The position numbers and the translations under genes were made by a program. The notes below the pieces were generated by a model, which was not told the origin of the DNA, ran no database searches, and saw nothing but the letters and a program-made list of their open reading frames with translations. From assembly GCA_024642765.1 (NCBI GenBank), contig JAHEAM010000027.1, positions 1-15,438 of the forward strand: 15,438 nt of DNA, written 5' to 3'. Shown here piece by piece: positions 8,227-14,807 of the stretch (positions within the stretch are counted from its first letter, which is position 1; each line of letters begins with the position of its first letter). The stretch comes from Planctomycetaceae bacterium (GTDB lineage: Bacteria > Planctomycetota > Planctomycetia > Pirellulales > Pirellulaceae).

Positions 8227-9360
8227 TCAACAGATATCGCCCTTCGCCACACGTCGTGAAATTCTCAAACTGCGTCTTGCAAGTTCAGCGAAAGCAGCCG
8301 AAAGATTACCCCGTTTGGATTTAAGAGCGATCAAACTGAAATACAAGACGTCGGCAAACTCCCATTCGGCATGCGTTGCCTCTCCGGTCTCCAGCAGTTC
8401 CCTTGTCTCTTCATGTAATTTTTCCAATAGGCGCGTGGGATTGTTTGCCAATTGCAGCGTAATGGATTTTTGATCCGCGCCGACAAGTCGTTCCGCTAGG
8501 TGACGCTCGATACAGCCCGCAGATCGCGAATCACCAAAACACCCATATGTGCCTTGGTGGCAAAACCCGCCGGTTTGCTCCACTGTCAATCGTATCGTGT
8601 CATGATCACAATCAAATTCCATTTGAATAAGTCGTTGTGTTTGGCCACTCGATTCACCCTTTTCCCAAAGCGAATTTCTCGAACGCGACCAATAGACTCC
8701 GCGACGCAGCGCAATCGCTCGCTCCAAGCTGGATTGGTTGCTATAACACAATCCCAATGCTCGGCCCAATGGATCGCTTACAATGGTTGGAACTAGACCA
8801 TCGCTCCTGTCGGATCGCAGTCTCGCCCAAATTGTTTGAGCGAGTAATGCAGGATTGTTCAGAATGCTCGAATCGAATACTTGCCATACTCTTTCACGAA
8901 AAACGGTAGCGTCGCTCGTTGGGACATCGGTCAGGTTCCACTCTGCCTCGGGAGTTTTTGTGGTTTCCGAGAGAACAGCTTGAGGTCCATAAAGACAGCT
9001 TACCCGATTCCATTGGTCAGCCTGAAGATCGGCAAGTGAGTGCATTCGCAGCGCCAATCGCTCAGTAGACACACATTCGCTTAACAATAAAAATTGCTCT
9101 GCCGTCACAATCAATCTTCTAACACCAAGATTTAAATAGTCGATCGCCGCATTTAGGTCCGAACCGGAAAACTCAAGATCCACATCACACGAACCCGCAA
9201 GGCCGTACATGACTTGAGTCAATAGTTCGGAAGACGTCGAATCCGCATTGCGAAAAGTAACTCGACCGAATAGTGCCCGATGCCTAAGCTTGCTCGAGAC
9301 GTCGTCCTTTGTAAGCATCTCATTGGGAAATGTCTTTAGATCGATCAAAATGGAAATCAT
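8227..9360 (-). CDS. hisIE: HisI-HisE bifunctional enzyme with extra N-terminal domain
   Basis: Carries phosphoribosyl-AMP cyclohydrolase (HisI, about residues 185-280) and phosphoribosyl-ATP pyrophosphohydrolase (HisE, about 295-365), the third and second pathway steps. HisI hallmarks: VYWSRSRNSLWEKGESSG (222-239), metal site DCDHD (250-254) and zinc cysteines C267 and C274 in FCHQGTYGCF. HisE hallmarks: LLEKLHEETRELLE and EWEFADVLYFSL. Bacterial HisIE proteins are about 200 residues; this one is 377. The first ~185 residues are an added domain with a segment like AAIDYLNLGVRRLIVTAEQF, which recalls a TIM-barrel half of the HisA/HisF kind and the N-terminal part of fungal HIS4. Its ATG overlaps the hisF stop in an ATGA, so translation is probably coupled. 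Function of the added domain is unknown. Confidence 0.95.
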   Translation of the reverse strand: MISILIDLKTFPNEMLTKDDVSSKLRHRALFGRVTFRNADSTSSELLTQVMYGLAGSCDVDLEFSGSDLNAAIDYLNLGVRRLIVTAEQFLLLSECVSTERLALRMHSLADLQADQWNRVSCLYGPQAVLSETTKTPEAEWNLTDVPTSDATVFRERVWQVFDSSILNNPALLAQTIWARLRSDRSDGLVPTIVSDPLGRALGLCYSNQSSLERAIALRRGVYWSRSRNSLWEKGESSGQTQRLIQMEFDCDHDTIRLTVEQTGGFCHQGTYGCFGDSRSAGCIERHLAERLVGADQKSITLQLANNPTRLLEKLHEETRELLETGEATHAEWEFADVLYFSLIALKSKRGNLSAAFAELARRSLRISRRVAKGDIC

Positions 9361-10115
9361 AGTCGCACATCAATTCCTTCGACAGCCAGTTGTCGTTTGA
9401 GTTCTTGAATAGAAATCTCTTGATCGTGAAAAATGCTTGCGGCTAAGACTGCATGGGCTCCGCACGAAAATGCTGCTACCAAATCTTTGGTAGAACGGGC
9501 GCCACCAGAGGCAATCGTGGGAATCGAAACAGCTGCTGTAAACGCCTGTATTAGCTCGCAATCATAGCCGTTGCCTGTGCCATCTCGATCGAAACTCGTC
9601 AATAGAATCTCTCCAGCACCCAGGCCTTGGCATTGCTGTCCCCAGGCAATAGCGTCGAGAGATTCGCTCCTAGTACCACTCCGTGTCATTATTTGCCAGC
9701 CGCTTGTCTGCTCAAGTCGCTTCACGTCGAGGGCAACAACTGTACATTGCGATCCGAAAGTTTGTGACATTTCTACAATCAATTCCGGGCGATCAACGGC
9801 GGCAGAGTTGACGCTGATCTTGTCGGCGCCGTGATTCAATAAGTTCCTGGCGTCCTCAATATTTCGGACTCCACCTCCAACAGTCAATGGAATCGCAATT
9901 GCGTTTCGAATTCGTTCAATGGTCTCAAGCAAGGCGACGCGACCTTCGATTGTGGCTGAGACATCGAGCATCACAAGTTCATCCGCGCCCTCATCCGCAT
10001 ATCTCGTGGAAAGCTCAACAGGATCGCCTGCATCGCGCAGCCCCATGAATTGAACACCCTTGACGACACGCCCGTCACGCACATCCAAGCAGGGAATGAT
10101 TCGCTTTTTTAGCAT
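9357..10115 (-). CDS. hisF: Imidazole glycerol phosphate synthase, cyclase subunit
   Basis: With HisH, it converts PRFAR and ammonia to imidazole glycerol phosphate and AICAR. The 252 residues form a (beta/alpha)8 barrel; the two catalytic aspartates of the Thermotoga enzyme are at exactly D11 (IIPCLDVRDGRVVKG) and D130 (VVALDVKR). The phosphate-binding TVGGGVRN and IASGGARS segments and the LLTSFDRDGTGNGYD block are present. The start at ATG 10115 fits the family N-terminus MLxKRIIPCLDV; ATG 10130 would add five residues. The start lies inside the end of hisH (7-base overlap), consistent with equal synthesis of the two subunits. Its stop shares an ATGA with the hisIE start. Confidence 0.98.
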   Translation of the reverse strand: MLKKRIIPCLDVRDGRVVKGVQFMGLRDAGDPVELSTRYADEGADELVMLDVSATIEGRVALLETIERIRNAIAIPLTVGGGVRNIEDARNLLNHGADKISVNSAAVDRPELIVEMSQTFGSQCTVVALDVKRLEQTSGWQIMTRSGTRSESLDAIAWGQQCQGLGAGEILLTSFDRDGTGNGYDCELIQAFTAAVSIPTIASGGARSTKDLVAAFSCGAHAVLAASIFHDQEISIQELKRQLAVEGIDVRL

Positions 10116-10720
10116 GTCGACACCAGCCATTTTCCAATCCAAGCTTGCCCCCATTCCCCAGAAAGTTCTGGGTGAAACTGGCAAGCAAGACAATTGCCAC
10201 GCCGAACTGCACTAACAAATCTTCCGCCGTAATCGGTATAGGCACAGTCCCAATCAGGCGGACAATCGGCAATTCGAAACGAGTTGGCGAAGTAAGCGAC
10301 TCCTGGCGGAAATTCTTTTGAAAAATCAGACTCCGGTTCTGCAGCCACTTCGTTCCAGCCCAATTGAGGAACTTGAACGCTCGTATCAAATCGTTGTACC
10401 TTGGCTGGAAGTAGGCCAAGGCCCAGGACGTCGGGGCTCTCTTCGCTTTCGAGACAAAGCAGTTGCATTCCCAGGCAAACAGCAAATAACGGCCTGCCGC
10501 ATTCGACACGTTGCTGAATTGTTTCTGCAAGCCCGCTTTCGTGTAGACCAGCCATTCCGGTGCCAAAAGAACCGACGCCAGGCAGAATCACATGCTTGGC
10601 GTTTGCGATCAAGTTTGAATCCCGAGAGATGTTTGATTCGAAACTCAAACGTCGAAGCGCGACTTGAATCGAACGTACGTTGGCAACTCCGGTGTCGATA
10701 ATCTGGACCACGTTCCTCAT
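10109..10720 (-). CDS. hisH: Imidazole glycerol phosphate synthase, glutaminase subunit
   Basis: A class I glutamine amidotransferase of 203 residues that hydrolyses glutamine and passes ammonia to HisF. The triad is complete: C82 in AVCLGMQLL, H183 and E185 in CQFHPELSGEWG. The oxyanion-strand motif LPGVGSFG (46-53) and PQLGWNEV are present. A small departure from the family is YFANSF, where YFxHSY is usual. It starts inside the end of the hisC-hisB gene (ATGA overlap at 10717-10720) and its last seven bases overlap the hisF start. Confidence 0.98.
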   Translation of the reverse strand: MRNVVQIIDTGVANVRSIQVALRRLSFESNISRDSNLIANAKHVILPGVGSFGTGMAGLHESGLAETIQQRVECGRPLFAVCLGMQLLCLESEESPDVLGLGLLPAKVQRFDTSVQVPQLGWNEVAAEPESDFSKEFPPGVAYFANSFRIADCPPDWDCAYTDYGGRFVSAVRRGNCLACQFHPELSGEWGQAWIGKWLVSTC

Positions 10721-12435
10721 GTCAGCGTCCCTTTCGTGCTCGGGATTTCTGAACTGATAATTTGGATTGCATCCTTGAGAGCCAGTGCCAGAGCCTTAAA
10801 CGCGGCCTCAGCTCGATGATGATCGTTGCTTCCTCGCAAAACATCCACATGCAGACTGCATTTGAGATTTATGGCCAGCGACTGAAAAAAATGCGTCAAA
10901 TTCTCTGTTGACGTGTCGCCGATCTTTTCCCTCATAAGTCCCAAGTGGATTTCAGGCCAAGGTCGTCCGGAAAGATCGAGCACAACCCTTGCCAAAGCCT
11001 CATCGAGAGGACAGTAGGCATAACCGAATCGCCTTACACCACGACGTTCCCCAAGAGCCAACGCCAATGCCTCTCCGATCGCAATCGCGCAATCCTCGAT
11101 AGTATGGTGATCATCAACATTCAAATCGCCAATGCAATTTAGTGTCAAGTCGATTCCAGAGTGTTTCGTCAACGCGGTCAGCATATGATCGAAAAAGCCC
11201 AGTCCAGTGTTAATCTGAGCTTGTCCGGTCCCGTCGAGCTGGAGCGAACACACGATTTGAGTTTCGTTGGTGTTGCGGGTCTTTGTTGCAGCACGGCGGG
11301 CTTGATTTGAGTCTTGCTTGTCAATCATACGAATACCGTTTTCAACCGAAGGGTTATTGATTTGACTTGTGGTTTGTAGATGAATTTGTGATTTTTTGTT
11401 GTGGCACAATAAATCGATACAGGATATCAAGCCCGCATTTTCTTCGAGGGAATTCGGGCAAGTGATTCGTACCCAATCTTCTAAAAATGGGCGATTCAAG
11501 AAAGCTCGGATCTGTACGCCACAATCGCGAAACTGTTCGGCAATATTCTTTTGCGAAAAACGCGCCAATACAAAATTGCCTTGACTGGCCAGGACTTGAA
11601 TATTGTTTTCGACAAGCTTTTGTGTCAGTTGCCCACGGATTTTTTTTATTTGGGCCGAATTGCGTCGCATAGCTTGCGTCGCGGAAGTCAACGCTTCGAT
11701 TGCGTATTGTTGCGAGACATTGCTGATAGTGAATGGACCACCAAAGGTCTGCAGGCACCGAGCTGTTTCGCGATCTGGTGTCAACAAAAAGCCGACCCTC
11801 AGCCCGGCAAGTCCCCAGGCCTTCGAAAGTGTCCGCACCAGTATTACATTTTTGCATTGCAACAAACCTGGCGTCGGGTCGTTATCAGCAAATTCAACAT
11901 AAGCTAAGTCGACCAGTAACAAGACGTCCCTTTCGGCGCAATGACTTGCAAGTTTCAAGAGCACTTCAAGGGGAATCACTTGGCCAGTGGGATTATTGGG
12001 TGACACGACGATAACCAGTGCCGTGTCAGAATCGATTGTGGCTGCAAAAGCATCAAAGGGAAAATCGCCGTCAAACCAGGGAACAGATTTGATGCTTCCG
12101 CCAGCCTGAGTTGCATAGATGTCAAACATCTCAAACGACGGAGCATGAACCACGACATCGCGGCGGGCACCCGAGACAGCTGTTCGAATTACACGATCGA
12201 TGCCTTCGTCCCCGCCGGCAGAAACGACCAAACGTTCGCTTGGCACCCCGACGAATTCTGAATATGCAGTGAGCAGGCGCGAATAGTCTGGATAGCGATT
12301 GAGTGAGTCGCTGAGGGGTGTTGTCAATTGGCTGTCCTGCAAGCAACAGGGACCTTCGTTTCGAGCCAGACGCAATTCGTTCGCAGTACCGAATGAACCG
12401 GTATCGTATGTCGCTTTTGGGATGTTGGGATTCAT
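10717..12435 (-). CDS. hisC-hisB: Fused histidinol-phosphate aminotransferase / imidazoleglycerol-phosphate dehydratase
   Basis: One continuous 572-residue frame with two enzymes. Residues about 10-345 are HisC, a PLP-dependent fold-type I aminotransferase: SPNNPTGQ, and the PLP lysine K205 in TLSKAWGLAGLRVGF. Residues about 380-565 are HisB dehydratase, with the paired metal motifs DDHHTIED and NDHHRAEA and GLGFFDHML. They catalyse the seventh and sixth pathway steps. The linker, about 345-375, is Asn/Gln/Ser-rich. An in-frame Met at 11328 sits where a free HisB would start, but no stop codon or ribosome binding site precedes it, so I read a true fusion. Start at ATG 12435, 19 bases after the hisG stop; TTG 12450 would add five residues. 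The well-known HisB fusion in enterobacteria is with a phosphatase, not with HisC. Confidence 0.95.
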   Translation of the reverse strand: MNPNIPKATYDTGSFGTANELRLARNEGPCCLQDSQLTTPLSDSLNRYPDYSRLLTAYSEFVGVPSERLVVSAGGDEGIDRVIRTAVSGARRDVVVHAPSFEMFDIYATQAGGSIKSVPWFDGDFPFDAFAATIDSDTALVIVVSPNNPTGQVIPLEVLLKLASHCAERDVLLLVDLAYVEFADNDPTPGLLQCKNVILVRTLSKAWGLAGLRVGFLLTPDRETARCLQTFGGPFTISNVSQQYAIEALTSATQAMRRNSAQIKKIRGQLTQKLVENNIQVLASQGNFVLARFSQKNIAEQFRDCGVQIRAFLNRPFLEDWVRITCPNSLEENAGLISCIDLLCHNKKSQIHLQTTSQINNPSVENGIRMIDKQDSNQARRAATKTRNTNETQIVCSLQLDGTGQAQINTGLGFFDHMLTALTKHSGIDLTLNCIGDLNVDDHHTIEDCAIAIGEALALALGERRGVRRFGYAYCPLDEALARVVLDLSGRPWPEIHLGLMREKIGDTSTENLTHFFQSLAINLKCSLHVDVLRGSNDHHRAEAAFKALALALKDAIQIISSEIPSTKGTLT

Positions 12436-12454
12436 TGTCGATTGTCGCAAAGGC

Positions 12455-13330
12455 CTACGGGATAATTTGTTCAGGACGAGTCACGACTATACCGCTTGCG
12501 CCGTGGGTCTTGAGGTCTGGGATCAAACGATTCAAATCGTTTCGTGGGACAGCGGCACGCACGGCATACCAACCATTCTCATTCAGTCCGGAGATGGTTG
12601 GTTGTTTCAGACAAGGCAAGCGTTGTACGACAGCATCAAGATTTTCATGCGCGACATTCAAGTCCAACATGACGCGTTGCCGCGCATGGAGAACGGACTG
12701 AAGCAACAGAACGAATTCGTTGATTCTCGTAGCTTTCCCTTGATCCTCCATCGCTGCGCGACTGGCAAACAATCGAGTTGTCGAACGCATGAGTTCTGCG
12801 ACGATTTCCAATCCGTTCGCTCGCAAAGTTGAGCCCGATGACGTGTTGTCAACGATCAAGTCGGCGTCCTCTGGCGGAAACACTTCGGTTGCTCCAAACG
12901 TTGTCAGGATTTTTGCGTTGAGGTTGTTTGAGGCAACCCAACGTTTCGTTAATTCGGGGTATTCAGAAGCGATTATTAATTCTCGATCTGGCAATCGGCC
13001 GTCGGTGAGCAAATCCGTTGGAGCTGCCGCAACGAGGCGGACTGGATTTAATCCTGTGTCAAGGAGCTCGACCAATTCAACATTGGATTCGGCGATCCAA
13101 TCGTTTCCCGCAAATCCCAAATCGCGAGCTCCAGCCAATAACATGCCGATTACGTTCCGTGGCTTCAGGATTTTCACCGAGTAATCGTCCAGCGAAATGC
13201 GAGGACGGTAATCTCGTTCGGTTTGGCGAATGCCGACGTTGGCATCTTGCAGGAGCTTCGCTATTTCGTCGAACATGCGGCCCTTGGGCAGCGCTAATCG
13301 GATCGAATTCAACTCGTATTTCGGAGACAT
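12455..13330 (-). CDS. hisG: ATP phosphoribosyltransferase, long form
   Basis: The first committed step of histidine synthesis, ATP + PRPP to phosphoribosyl-ATP. With ATG 13330 it has 291 residues, normal for the long (HisG_L) form. The catalytic part starts IRLALPKGRMFDE and carries the PRPP-binding block DLIVDNTSSGSTLRANGLEI. The last ~75 residues match the regulatory HisG_C domain (LPCLKQPTISGL...GWYAVRAAV...LKTHGASGIVV), so the enzyme should be feedback-inhibited by histidine and should not need HisZ. An in-frame GTG at 13378 would add 16 residues but starts right at the attenuator T run. It is the first structural gene of the operon, about 50 bases after a strong terminator hairpin. Confidence 0.97.
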   Translation of the reverse strand: MSPKYELNSIRLALPKGRMFDEIAKLLQDANVGIRQTERDYRPRISLDDYSVKILKPRNVIGMLLAGARDLGFAGNDWIAESNVELVELLDTGLNPVRLVAAAPTDLLTDGRLPDRELIIASEYPELTKRWVASNNLNAKILTTFGATEVFPPEDADLIVDNTSSGSTLRANGLEIVAELMRSTTRLFASRAAMEDQGKATRINEFVLLLQSVLHARQRVMLDLNVAHENLDAVVQRLPCLKQPTISGLNENGWYAVRAAVPRNDLNRLIPDLKTHGASGIVVTRPEQIIP

Positions 13331-13380
13331 GGTTCGCAAAAGTCTTTTGGATTGCGAACGGATTCGAGTTGGGGCCACAC

Positions 13381-13409
13381 AAAAAAACTGGCCCCAAAGG
13401 GAACCAGTT
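13381..13409 (-). terminator. Intrinsic terminator (attenuator) in the his leader
   Basis: Read on the - strand: AACTGG (13409-13404), TTCCC, loop TTT, GGGG, CCAGTT (13391-13386), with a run of seven Ts (13387-13381). The stem has six outer pairs, then one G-U and three G-C pairs around a single bulged U. It is a textbook rho-independent terminator, placed between the his promoter and hisG, so it must be conditional for the operon to be expressed. Confidence 0.9.
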
Positions 13410-13435
13410 CTAGTTTCTTGACATCAAGACACCAG
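13410..13435 (-). promoter_or_regulatory. Leader hairpin stacked directly on the attenuator
   Basis: CTGGTGTCTTG (13435-13425), loop ATGT, CAAGAAACTAG (13420-13410): ten pairs including one G-U, with one G-A mismatch. It abuts the terminator with no gap, like the pause or protector hairpins of amino-acid attenuators. Its 5' arm ACTGG also matches the terminator 3' arm CCAGT, so the two can compete. Confidence 0.7.
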
Positions 13436-13440
13436 TCGGG

Positions 13441-13500
13441 TCACTTTGGAAAAACCAAGTGATGATGGTGAACGTGATGATGGTGGATTTTGAATTTCAT
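13441..13500 (-). CDS. hisL: his operon leader peptide
   Basis: A 19-codon ORF encoding MKFKIHHHHVHHHHLVFPK, stop TGA. Eight of 19 codons are His, in two identical CAC CAT CAT CAC blocks separated by one Val codon. It lies 32 bases before a strong terminator and about 110 bases before hisG ATG, with a promoter immediately in front. This is the arrangement of the enterobacterial his leader, where ribosome stalling on His codons under histidine shortage prevents termination. No ribosome binding site precedes the ATG, which fits leaderless translation from the predicted start site. A longer in-frame ORF runs upstream but is interrupted functionally by the promoter. The peptide itself probably has no role beyond being translated. 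Confidence 0.88.
   Translation of the reverse strand: MKFKIHHHHVHHHHLVFPK
13442..13461 (-). promoter_or_regulatory. Hairpin at end of leader ORF; holds candidate antiterminator arm
   Basis: CACTTGG (13461-13455), loop TTTTT, CCAAAGTG (13449-13442): seven pairs with one bulged A, covering the last His codon through the stop. The segment TTCCAAAG (13451-13444) can instead pair with CTTTGGGG (13399-13392) inside the terminator (six Watson-Crick and two G-U pairs). The two pairings exclude each other, as expected for an attenuation switch. Confidence 0.55.
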
Positions 13501-13506
13501 AGTGCG

Positions 13507-13535
13507 ATTATGACCACACTCAAAACACCTGTCAA
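13507..13535 (-). promoter_or_regulatory. Sigma70-type promoter of the his operon
   Basis: On the - strand, -35 TTGACA (13535-13530), a 17-base spacer and -10 CATAAT (13512-13507): 11 of 12 consensus bases with ideal spacing. The expected transcription start falls at or within a few bases of 13500, the A of the leader-peptide ATG. It is the clearest promoter in the window. Confidence 0.85.
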
Positions 13536-13672
13536 TAATGCTAGGTGAATTCGGCTCCTCTTTCGTTCGACATTGGGCGCAGCGTTTCATAGAATGGAGA
13601 GCCAGAAAAGTTTGTTTTCTAATTGATAATCGGCATGTATCGCGTTTCACAATATCTTTGAAAGTTGTGCAG

Positions 13673-14407
13673 ATGAAAATGAAATGGACCTTGGGCGTTG
13701 TTTTGGTTTGTTTGATATTTGGCTCGAATGGCATAGTAGAAGCTCAGAATAAATCAGATGCAATCAGCAATCCACCGAAAGCAGAACTCGACAGACAGGA
13801 CGAGGCATCGATCGTACTTTTCGACGGCACTAGTCTTGATCAATGGCGTGGTTATCAAAAGGAAGAAATTGGCGGCGGTTGGAAAATCGACGGTGATGTA
13901 CTGAAGTTCGATGGAAGTGGTGGCGGCGATATCGTCACGAAAGAAACGTTTGATAATTTTGAATTGATTTTCGATTGGAAAGTCGAGCAAGGTGCAAATA
14001 GCGGCGTCATGTATCGTGTTTCGCTTGGTGACGGCGCACCTTATTTAAGTGGTCCCGAATATCAGATTCTGGATGACGAAGTTCATGCTGATGGTAAAAA
14101 CCCAATGACTTCAGCAGGTTCCATTTATGCAATGTATGCTCCGGAAGGAAAAGTACTAAAGGCAGTTGGCGAATGGAACTCGGCGAAGATCGTGTTAAAC
14201 GGTAATCATTTGGAGCATTGGCTCAATGGAACTTGCGTTGCCAAAACCGAAATCAACGGAGACGATTGGAATGAACGCCGTGAAAAGAGCAAGTTCAAAG
14301 ATTGGGAGAAGTTCGGGGCAAATAGATCAGGTCATATTTGTCTGCAAGACCACGGAAATGTCGTCTACTTCCGCAACATCAAAGTTAAGAAATTGAACGC
14401 GAAATAA
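13673..14407 (+). CDS. Secreted DUF1080 (3-keto-disaccharide hydrolase family) protein
   Basis: With ATG 13673 the protein has 244 residues: a signal peptide (MKMKWTLGVVLVCLIFGSNG... ending near VEAQ, about 1-23), a short polar linker and one DUF1080 domain. Family features seen: LFDGTSLDQWRGY, GGGWKIDGDVLKF, GDIVTKETFDNFEL, the NSGVMYRV strand, GPEYQILDDEVH, AVGEWNSAKIV and GHICLQDHGNVVYFRNIKVKKL. These concanavalin-like beta-sandwich proteins are very abundant in planctomycetes; some members hydrolyse 3-keto-glycosides, others are uncharacterised, so a role in polysaccharide breakdown outside the cytoplasm is likely but unproven. The frame is open back to 13538, but the upstream codons would destroy the signal peptide and overlap the his promoter. 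Divergent from the his operon. No clear ribosome binding site or own promoter found. Confidence 0.88.
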   Translation: MKMKWTLGVVLVCLIFGSNGIVEAQNKSDAISNPPKAELDRQDEASIVLFDGTSLDQWRGYQKEEIGGGWKIDGDVLKFDGSGGGDIVTKETFDNFELIFDWKVEQGANSGVMYRVSLGDGAPYLSGPEYQILDDEVHADGKNPMTSAGSIYAMYAPEGKVLKAVGEWNSAKIVLNGNHLEHWLNGTCVAKTEINGDDWNERREKSKFKDWEKFGANRSGHICLQDHGNVVYFRNIKVKKLNAK

Positions 14408-14456
14408 CCTGGCGCCCGATTACGGATGTTTGCCCTGGCTAGAACGGAAGTTGGAA

Positions 14457-14807
14457 TTAGTCGGATTCCCGTTCGGTGTGTTCGGGTGGATTTTGGCGGA
14501 AGACGGCAACTATGTCTTCCGCTGGAACAACGAACAGTTGATTGTCGGATTCGAAATCGACGGGAATCGCGTTCTTGGGATGGAACAAGACTTTGTCGTA
14601 TTGACGCAATGGGAAATCTTCGTCGTTAAAGACCGCAGCTGAAATCGTGACAATTCGCCCCGTAATGGTTGGGATTTCGGCTGCGTCTGGCAGCGCGATT
14701 CCGCCTTTGGTCTCCTTTTTTGGCTCGTCCTTGCGAACCAAGATCCGATACCCAATGGGTTCGACATATTCAAATTTCTGAGTTCGGGGTTTGCCTTTTG
14801 AGGCCAT
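14457..14807 (-). CDS. GroES-like (Cpn10 family) protein
   Basis: A 116-residue protein of the 10-kDa chaperonin family, normally the lid of the GroEL folding chamber. Visible family blocks: VEPIGYRILVRKDEP (family PLxDRVlVk), ETKGGIALPDAAE (mobile loop, GGIvLP contact for GroEL), TGRIVTISA, YDKVLFHPKNAIPV and PAEDIVAVF. Compared with housekeeping GroES it has an 11-residue basic N-terminal extension, a charged tail and, in place of the usual 'Vvavg.G', the less conserved TISAAVFNDEDF. No groEL lies next to it, so it is an orphan paralogue that may serve a second GroEL or act alone. It converges with the DUF1080 gene (49 bases between stops). No ribosome binding site is evident. Confidence 0.88.
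   Translation of the reverse strand: MASKGKPRTQKFEYVEPIGYRILVRKDEPKKETKGGIALPDAAEIPTITGRIVTISAAVFNDEDFPLRQYDKVLFHPKNAIPVDFESDNQLFVVPAEDIVAVFRQNPPEHTERESD

Noticed and set aside
11354..11857. 167-codon - strand ORF within the hisC part
   Set aside because: An alternate-frame shadow; the HisC frame carries intact motifs throughout.
13381..13500. T-box riboswitch as the control element of the his operon
   Set aside because: I see no T-box sequence (AGGGTGGNACCGCG-like) and no specifier-loop layout; the leader is only about 120 bases long and contains a translated His-rich ORF.
13441..13590. A 49-residue ORF on the - strand with two CxxC pairs (CAQC, CFECGH) and the His-rich tail, resembling a small zinc-ribbon metal-binding protein
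   Set aside because: The codons for the second CxxC pair lie within the TTGACA-N17-CATAAT promoter, no ribosome binding site precedes 13588-13590, and the His run is fully explained as a leader peptide before hisG with an attenuator.
14430..14642. + strand ORF of 70 codons after the DUF1080 gene
   Set aside because: Lies antisense inside the GroES-like gene, whose family motifs are clear.
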